A stretch of 64,000 nucleotides of DNA from Bryum argenteum. Its lineage: Eukaryota; Streptophyta; Bryopsida; Bryales; Bryaceae. The stretch covers positions 12,816,727 to 12,880,726 of the forward strand of contig CM073327.1 of assembly GCA_037043015.1 (NCBI GenBank), written 5' to 3'. The translations under genes were made by a program, and so were the position numbers. Below, piece by piece: positions 57,901-64,000 of this stretch. Below the pieces are notes generated by a model. It saw nothing but the letters and a program-made list of their open reading frames with translations, did not search any database and was not told the DNA's origin. Numbering within the stretch: position 1 is the first letter of the stretch; every line of letters starts with the position of its first letter.

Positions 57901-59967
57901 TAAAATTGCACGATTACATATGAAGTACCAGTGCTTGAATAAAAGTGAGATTTTTCACTGCATCTGAGAATGGCTTATGAACTAGATAATGTTCATAAGG
58001 AGTGTCATTAGGGTCATAAGGAGTGCCATTAGGGTCATAAGGAGTCCCATTAGGGTGAGTAACCGACATGGAGTTATAAGGTCAATTACTCACCGTAATA
58101 GCACTTTCTATGATCATTATTGTTCACAACCGGCCACGACTAGAAATCGTGACGATGATTGTGGATCATCATAGCGCCAACCTATTGCTACAAAGTGCCA
58201 ATCTCAAGTCGCTTAGTGCCAATCGAATCTTGCAAAGATATATTACTAGGCTTTAGTTTTCTTGTGGTAGCTATACAAACGGTGCTTCGAAATCAAAATC
58301 AATTTTAGATGTGATTGAACCTGATAATTTGAAAAATAAACCATGAATGCAAGGCAAGTAGATTACTGTTCATAATGATGCTATTGTTAGCCAATTTGCA
58401 ATCGCCACATTAATGAGATTTCTGCCCGTGGCCGTCATGAGTATTTTGTTATCATTTGAGGTTGAGAATGGCTTGCACACTCTTACCCCTTTATCTTCAG
58501 ACCAATCCATGTAGTCGGTGATTTCATAAACAGGTCCTGCCAAGTGAGTGCCGCAATTGAAGCAATAGCCCAAGTATTGAAGCAGCGATGGCAAGCTCTT
58601 GAGACGATGCTTTCGTTGAGACGCCCTCAAATCCTCCTCGTTCTTTATCAACCCATCTTGATAGTTGATAGACGCTGATATTACTTTCAATGTCAACACC
58701 ATCAGAGCACCTACAGCCGAGCACAAAAGAAATCATGAAGGTTTTGAAGTCAACTGTACACCATCATCAAGCTACTTATACACTCTGTAGTAGAACGGGT
58801 CTATAATGGTGCAATGCCGAAACTGGAGCTCTATTAATCTTCACTCATAGCTACATGGTAGCTTCTCCATACAACAATACCATGTACTCGCTGCAAACAT
58901 CATAGGGGTGTCACTTCTGGTAACTATTTTAGAAACACCTATATTTCCAACTTCAAAAACTCATAATTTATTGTGGAAAAGTCCAGAACTGATGAAATCT
59001 TCCACTTGCTCTAGGTTCAATCTAATGTATCCTATTTGGATGATGAATTCAAGGATAGCTTCTTGCTTGAGCAACTCGTGAGATTTGAATGAATACCTGG
59101 TGGATTGCGGTCTAGGTCGTACACATCCATGTGCTTCCGGTACCAAGGAAGAACTGGGCCACCATTCAAATCCCTAATGAGCATACAAATATATATACAT
59201 CATCAAGAATAAGTTTTCCAAATAATCCACACCAAAACTTTCGTGAGAATCAATGAGAAGTTAGCACCGCCATAAAGAAAGTACCACTGACAATAGACTT
59301 ATGTTCGAAGTGCTAGTATACTTCATGCGCTTCCTTTTCATTATCTTCACCCACAAACTAGTTTTTAGTCTTGAAATCTCAGTTATGTACCATATTCACA
59401 AATATTGTCAATCTTGACTAAATCGAGGTTTGAGTACTTCATATGTTTGTTTTACATTAGTCTTTCAATGCTCAATAATATGATCTTTTGTGAAAAACTC
59501 TTAAGAGAATAGTATCTGATTGAAATCAAACATAGTACGATGAATATTCCCAAAGTCAAATGTGATGATTCGGTCCAAGACAATTGTATTCCTTTCTGAA
59601 TTTTGAATATATGAATGTGAAATTTGTTTGGATGCATAGGAACCTCCAGTTTCGGAGTGTGATCATACCAAGTGAGCAGGAAAGCGAAAGCCCCAACGAA
59701 GGTGATGACCCCGCAGCGTCGGCGATCGAGGAGCATGCTTCCATAGCCAACAACAAGCGGACCAAAGTAGAAAACATTAGCAACAGGACCGAACGATATC
59801 CACGACAGCACAATTCCGGACGCTGCAGCGTAACAGTTTCGCACTGCTCCTGCAGGCATCCATCGGGCCAAAGCGCTGCATGCTATCGAAGCTACGAAAC
59901 ATAACAGAAACCTCGTCACTGCTACCGACAAGCCTAGCACCGCTGCCACTCCCTCCAACCCCGCCAT
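54984..59967 (-). CDS. LPCAT1: MBOAT lysophospholipid acyltransferase (LPCAT/LPLAT type)
   Basis: Eight exons with GT/AG introns: 59967-59669, 59173-59097, 58710-58487, 57483-57078, 56456-56371, 56219-56156, 55512-55394, 55124-54984. They join in frame to 471 residues; Arabidopsis LPCAT1/2 has about 460. The protein starts [20 protein letters not shown], matching the plant N-terminus, and is membrane-spanning throughout. Family landmarks are [62 protein letters not shown] with the conserved Asn326, and IVSAIWHG with the invariant MBOAT His364. The enzyme re-acylates lysophosphatidylcholine and related lipids in the ER, part of acyl editing. It ends [14 protein letters not shown]; it has lysines near the C-terminus but not a clean KKxx. 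The upstream GTG at 59,970 is in frame but ATG 59,967 fits the family. Exon 2 (77 bp) encodes a loop unlike the Arabidopsis one. The introns carry a MITE pair member, Stowaway-like MITEs and an ndhD fragment. Confidence 0.96.
55211..55363. mobile_element. hAT-type MITE, copy 2, in the last intron of the LPCAT-type gene
   Basis: 153 bp, the same hairpin family and length as 54,587-54,739. Ends CACTGTTGTCTTATC and (right, inverted) CAGGGTTGTTTTATC, flanked by GATATAAC and GATAAAAC (8 bp, one mismatch). Confidence 0.9.
55755..55950 (-). pseudogene. ndhD: Plastid ndhD fragment in a nuclear intron
   Basis: On the minus strand the reading [21 protein letters not shown] and [20 protein letters not shown] then [10 protein letters not shown] matches the N-terminal part of plastid NADH dehydrogenase subunit 4 (NdhD), where plants have a near-identical [19 protein letters not shown] block. 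Similarity stops at FITTL; the rest of the open frame to 55,690 is unrelated. It lies inside intron 6 of the LPCAT-type gene and is a nuclear insertion of plastid DNA, no longer functional. Its open frame is by chance or recency. Confidence 0.85.
55956..56062. mobile_element. Stowaway-like MITE in intron 6 of the LPCAT-type gene
   Basis: About 107 bp with ends ACTTTCTCTGTCCCATAATG and (right, inverted) ACTCTCTCTGTCCCATAATG, the Stowaway (Tc1/mariner) signature close to CTCCCTCYGTCCCATAAT. It abuts the ndhD fragment. Confidence 0.8.
56503..57040. repeat. Three tandem Stowaway-like units in intron 4 of the LPCAT-type gene
   Basis: Units start at about 56,503, 56,689 and 56,869 with TACTCCCTCC, share 'gatttggttcaaacacccat', 'atgaatgataaac' and 'gagtaatctagatcat', and the first two close with GATGGAGGGAG. 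The third ends TAAGACAGAGAGAGTAC. Units are 165-185 bp with a 'tacaaaacataccat' spacer. Confidence 0.82.
57520..58480. other. Intron 3 of the LPCAT-type gene
   Basis: Intronic sequence. A short tandem 'ggtcataaggagtgccattag' repeat (three copies near 57,995-58,055) is the only structure seen. No exon-like frame. Confidence 0.7.
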
Positions 59968-59974
59968 CACTCAC

Positions 59975-60370
59975 ACTCTATCTCGACCGGCGGTGGAGGA
60001 TCGATCAGAACTCTACTTTGAGCTGGGAATATAAATATCGATCAAAACTGGGGTCCAATCGGTACTCTATCTCGACCGGCGGGGAATCGATCAGAACTCT
60101 ACCTTGAACTGGGAGTATATATCGATCAAAACTCACTTTCGACTGGGACCAATCGGTACTCTATCTCGACCGGCGGGGGATCGATCAGAACTTTACTTTG
60201 AGCTGGGAGTACATATCGATCAGAACTAAGTTTCGACCGGGACCAATCGATACGCTACCTCGACCGAGCCGGGATCGATCAGAACTCCATCGGGGATCGA
60301 TCGGAGCTGTATATGTCTCGACCCGGGATCGATCAGGGCTCCCGGCTGGGATCGAACAGAAGTGCTCTAT
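59975..60370. repeat. 94-bp tandem repeat at the LPCAT-type promoter
   Basis: About four units starting near 59,975, 60,062, 60,156 and 60,250, each with CTATCTCGACCGGCGG, GATCGATCAGAACT and a TATCGATCA step. The last is degraded. The repeat starts within about 10 bp upstream of the ATG, so it covers the leader and probably the core promoter. ATCGAT-type palindromes recur about every 45 bp. Confidence 0.85.
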
Positions 60371-60399
60371 TGGGACCGGGATTGATCGATCGATATGGT

Positions 60400-61050
60400 A
60401 GCCATGGAAGTGCCTGAGTGGGGATGTGTGATTAGCTTGGTAGGTGCAGGGGTTTCTGGGATGTTTTTTAAAAGGTTTGTTTTTGGGGGTGCGGCAACAC
60501 AAGCGTGTGGGGCAGATGTCTCGTGCAGGATTGCGATGGTTGGGCTTCATTAACTTAAAGGGTGCATTTTTGCATTGATCAGAATCCTGCTGCGAAAAGA
60601 TTGTCTGACGAGGAAGGGGATTGTGTCATGACAATGAGCAGAGGGTTGAGGATTGGCTGCTGCGACTGCTGATTTGAATCATCATCTTCCGTGGTCCTGT
60701 AATCTGAGCAAGAGAGATGATGGACGTACTTAATTAGCTGTGACGTATGCATGGCTCTTTCTCTTGTCTATTGCAATAGTCGGTCATGATGCTTTGAAGC
60801 TTCGTGCGTAATTAGGGCTCTGGAGGTACATGCATGAGTGGCAAGAGTGGTAACCTGCTGTATATGGAATGTGCCAAAGTACAAAGCTAGTATTGGGTCG
60901 TGGCGAAGATTCATATCAATGTACTCAACACATCGACCAATTTGTTATCATGAGACTTTTTGACTTGTAAGTGACCTTGGACTTGCACCAACTCTCATAA
61001 AAAATTCAGTACATGATTATTACAACGATTGTGTTGACTCTTGAGCACTT
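60400..61050. other. Region upstream of the LPCAT-type gene, no gene recognised
   Basis: Low-copy sequence, part of which may be promoter DNA for the minus-strand gene at 54,984-59,967. No exon recognised. Confidence 0.45.
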
Positions 61051-62340
61051 GGTAGGAGCTAATAAAGTGAATTCTTGTTTTTTAAGGAGTGAAATAAACT
61101 CAAGTCTCTTCGTGGTAGGAGCTAATAAAGTGAATTCCTGTTTTTTAAGGAGTGAAATAAACTCAAGTCTCTTCTTGGTAGGAGCTAATAAAGTGAATTC
61201 CTGTTTTTTAAGGAGTGAAATAAACTCAAGTCTCTTCTTGGTAGGAGCTAATAAAATGAATTTCTGTTTTTTAACCCCTAAACGCCCGAGCCTATTTTTA
61301 GCAAAAAAGCACATTTCCATAGAAATCGTCATAGATGAAAATCAAGAGAAGCTATTAAGATCTCAACCGTACAAACTTGTAATAGACTTATCAAAGATCA
61401 TGTGGACCAAAATTTGAGTCATGAGGCCTTATAGATCGGGAGATCATAACATATTAATATCAAAAACAAACTGCAAAATTTCATCATTTTCACTTTGAGG
61501 TGAAAATGCTACCAATATACCTATTGCAATGAAAAAATCACCAACTAGAAAGATGTTCACCTTCATCTTAATAAGTCCTTTACCCAACAAAAATTCATCA
61601 AAAAAATTTCTTGGCTCAAATAAAAGCCATGCAACGTTAAAAACTACCGAACATTTTACAAAGGAAAAATAGTCCAAAACTAGACCCTTTGCATTCAATT
61701 TCATGCCTTATCTTCAAAACATCTTCGATCTTGTTAAGGTTTCTACCACTTAGACTAGACTCTAATTGTAGGCCATCCCAAAAAACTAAGTTGAAATCCA
61801 ACGGTGGATGAGGGAGATATAGCTCCTCAAATATCATCCATTTTCTCACTTTTTCTGTTGACAAAACATCATTGCGAATCCAATAGCAAAATCATTTGGA
61901 TCAAAAAACTTCTCACTACAAAGTTGTTAAGAATCACCTTAAGATCATGACCATGAAAAAAAAATCATGAAAAACTATTTTTAATTTCACATAATTGGCT
62001 TGCAATGGTAATACATGCCCCATGCTTGGAATCCCAAAAACAAGAGCTGTCTTCACTAAAGTGCATTCCATTAATTCATACTTTATTGTACGGGCTTGAA
62101 AATTTTACAACACAAACTAGACTTGATTTGGAACCTAACCCAAGTGATTTCATCCAAAACGGACCTCGGATGAAGAAGATATGGCTCTTCAAAGTTTGTG
62201 GATGTACATCCACAATGTCGTTTTTCGACATCCTGGGCGTTTAAGGGTTAAGGAGTGAAATAAACTCAAGTCTCTTCTTGGTAGGAGCTAATAAAGTGAA
62301 TTCTTGTTTTTTAAGGAGTGAAATAAACTCAAGTCTCTTT
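61051..62340 (+). repeat. 63-bp tandem repeat, split by a transposon
   Basis: Units starting GGTAGGAGCTAATAAAGTGA begin at 61,051, 61,114, 61,177 and 61,240; the fourth is broken at 61,271 and resumes at 62,252, with one more start at 62,278. Because 63 is a multiple of three, both strands show repetitive open frames, which are not genes. Confidence 0.93.
61275..62247. mobile_element. TTAA-flanked element, 973 bp, best-preserved copy of its family
   Basis: Ends CCCCTAAACGCCCGAG and (right, inverted) CCCTTAAACGCCCAGGA with TTAA at 61271-61274 and 62248-62251. It interrupts the 63-bp repeat unit at TTTTTTAAGGAG, so the empty site is known. Related, decayed copies are at 1.2-2.5, 18.5, 19.2-20.5 and 35 kb. 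Non-coding. Confidence 0.92.
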
Positions 62341-62546
62341 ATCGCTAGTAGTCATGGTGTATAGAAGGCTATACATATGAGGTTGATGTGAGGCATATTA
62401 GCCTCCAGTACAACTCATATCCACCTTTCCATAAGGAACGGGAGTACTCCTTGCCAAACTTGGGAAGGGCAAGCTAAGCTGTTGCAGCCTTGATAGGGTA
62501 TCAGGTGCCAGTAGCCTCTACTAGAGGTTGCGAGCGTGCAAGTTAA

Positions 62547-62713
62547 CCCCTAAAGCTCTGCAATTTTATGCTTCTATGCATTCCCTGGAAGTGATCCAAT
62601 TTTGCTTCCAACTGTAAGATCTTCTATTTAAGACTGTGTTTAGTTATTGTTCCATTGGATGTTTTTTGGGTCACTTTGAAACTTAAGTAGTGATTCAGTT
62701 AAAACTTTGAGGG
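62547..62713. mobile_element. Probable short TTAA-flanked element
   Basis: Ends CCCCTAAAGC and (right, inverted) CCCTCAAAGT, flanked by TTAA (62543-62546 and 62714-62717). The terminal match is short, so confidence is moderate. Confidence 0.5.
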
Positions 62714-62717
62714 TTAA

Positions 62718-63292
62718 ACATTAGATGCAAAGTTCATATATTCTTTTTTGACAACATTAATTCCTCTTATTTGTTGGCTTGAAAAGCCTCATTTAAACAT
62801 CATTCTATGCTTAATCATATACCTCCATTTCCTCCAACATCATCATCACCACTTCCTCCAACATCATCATCACCACGTTCTATCAAAACATCTTACATAA
62901 CTGCATGTTCTACAATGACTCTCATGATGTACAAGTTCCTGCTAAGCCCTCCAAACATTCCAAGCATTGGGGGCTAAAATCACACTTCAGAAACTTCTCT
63001 GACCTTTCAATACCTCTTGCACTTGTTAGAGAAGAAGAATCTTCACATTCAATGATTGATAGATTTCAAAACATCATCAATTATAGCAACCCAAGCACTT
63101 TGTGGGTGCAATATCAAAACTGAGCTCCAAAACTTGATCAGCAAGAACCATGTAATTCTCTCCCCTCTCCTGATGGGTATCTTGTATGAAGTACAATAGA
63201 CACCTTCTAGGCTAAAGAAAATAAGCCTTTCTACCAAGAAAACAAAAAAACAAAATTCAGCAGAACTTAAAGGCTATTACGAGCTGATCCAA
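62718..63292. other. 3' flank of the thermospermine synthase gene
   Basis: Contains a small direct repeat 'acttcctccaacatcatcatcacca' (62,850-62,875). No gene; part may be 3' UTR of the minus-strand gene. Confidence 0.45.
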
Positions 63293-63867
63293 TCACTTAT
63301 TCAAAGCTGTGTTGTGTCCGTGAATGAAGCGTGCCGTCTCCTCAGTGTACACATGTTGCTCTGCTGCTAAGCTATCAAAACCACAAACACAAAAACAGGG
63401 CATGCAAAGGTAAGTTTACAATCATTTCACTAGAAAAGAGCTCTGAAATAAATATCAAAAATTGTACCGAGGATTATACCTTTTGCGAACATGCTTGTTG
63501 AGGGCCAAAATTGCCGTCAAGGTCTGTCCATCCAAAAATTGGAGCTCACCATCGATCCTTTGTTTTAATCTGCTATCGGTCTCTGCTGCACTGATGGGTG
63601 GGATGGGGTGGTCTGAGGCCTGTAAAAACATACATGTTAGAATCATGATCAAAATGTCTAACTTCTTATGGCTAGTAAGAAATAGTGTCTTTAACAATTA
63701 AGATTGTTCTTTGAAACCATGACTCATTTAGAATTAATAAAGTCATAGTAAAGGATGTCAATTCTTACTAGTGTGTACACTAATTTCAATAAGTGAAGAG
63801 TGGCTAACCATGACCCAGCCCCATGTATCAGCATAAGATGGCACATGCGCTGCATATGGTACTACAT
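63293..63867 (-). CDS. ACL5: Thermospermine synthase (ACL5 type), C-terminal exons, gene cut by window edge
   Basis: Three minus-strand exons (63867-63809, 63619-63480, 63371-63293) join in frame. They read DVVPYAAHVPSYADTWGWVM, then ASDHPIPPISAAETDSRL...QRIDGELQFLDGQTLTAIL, then SLAAEQHVYTEETARFIHGH and end NTALNK. This is colinear with the end of Arabidopsis ACL5, which has VPSFADTWGWVMASDH and YSEENARFIHGH. The enzyme transfers an aminopropyl group from decarboxylated S-adenosylmethionine to spermidine, making thermospermine, which limits xylem differentiation in vascular plants. The W-G-W-V-M-A-S-D segment and FIHGH ending set it apart from spermidine and spermine synthases. The catalytic core and any regulatory upstream reading frames lie beyond position 64,000. 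Intact splice sites suggest a working gene. Confidence 0.93.
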
Positions 63868-64000
63868 CTGCAAAATTATTCACATCCATCCAACATTAGA
63901 ATACTTATTTGGATTTGGTGTTAACTAAGTTGTTGCAATTAATAGTCAGAAATACAAAACGGGACACTACACTAATTTACATACTGCACTATTTTATAGG

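Noticed and set aside
58961..59146. Minus-strand frame starting [13 protein letters not shown]
   Set aside because: It is an out-of-frame shadow of exon 2 of the LPCAT-type gene; the splice-compatible frame reads differently.
61006..61417. Overlapping open frames on both strands with a 21-residue repeat
   Set aside because: Produced by a 63-bp tandem repeat (a multiple of three). The repeat is interrupted by a transposon and shows no coding features.

Overview
This window is nuclear DNA of a land plant. It carries spliced plant genes for an LBD transcription factor, an MBOAT lysophospholipid acyltransferase, an ACL5-type thermospermine synthase and a metallothionein-like protein, set far apart in AT-rich DNA packed with small transposons. 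The repeat style, the odd metallothionein-like protein and the type of large transposon suggest a non-seed vascular plant (lycophyte or fern). That is a guess; the sequence alone does not fix the lineage.

Layout. 1-10.4 kb: repeats only (tRNA-like SINEs, TTAA-flanked elements, a dead L1-type LINE). 10.9-12.1 kb: a three-exon metallothionein-like gene with TATA box and poly(A) signal. 12.2-28.9 kb: repeats, including a 67-copy, 26-bp satellite at 21.5-23.3 kb and one possible decayed exon near 25.4 kb. 29.1-30.3 kb: a class II LBD gene on the minus strand with a long GC-richer upstream region. 32.2-40.3 kb: repeats and MITEs. 40,364-54,082: one 13.7-kb DNA transposon. 54.98-59.97 kb: a complete eight-exon LPCAT-type gene on the minus strand whose introns hold MITEs and a plastid ndhD fragment. 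60-62.7 kb: promoter-proximal and tandem repeats. 63.3-63.9 kb: the last three exons of a thermospermine synthase gene that runs off the right edge.

The most unusual object is the 13.7-kb element. Its ends are inverted (GAGTATGCCC / GAGCATGCCT), flanked by TTA on both sides, and share a second inverted block about 170 bp inside each end. It carries two divergent main genes: a minus-strand DDE-type transposase-like protein of the uncharacterised eukaryotic DUF7869 type, and a plus-strand protein with a ParB-like region followed by a region resembling a degenerate beta-class amino-methyltransferase. Between them lie dozens of copies of a palindrome-like motif around GTAGGCAYRTGCCTAC and a 119-bp tandem array containing the same core. 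Several small MITEs in the window share its ends and TWA-like target duplications, so this element, or a relative, probably mobilised them. Both main genes have frame breaks, some at homopolymers, so this copy may be dead or the assembly may contain indels.

Other repeat families can be defined here from their target duplications: a tRNA-derived SINE (seven copies, six with 9-15 bp duplications), a TTAA-flanked CCCCTAAA-end family (piggyBac-like), hAT-type MITEs with 8-bp duplications, a CACTA MITE, Stowaway-like MITEs and an unassigned MITE family with 4-bp duplications.
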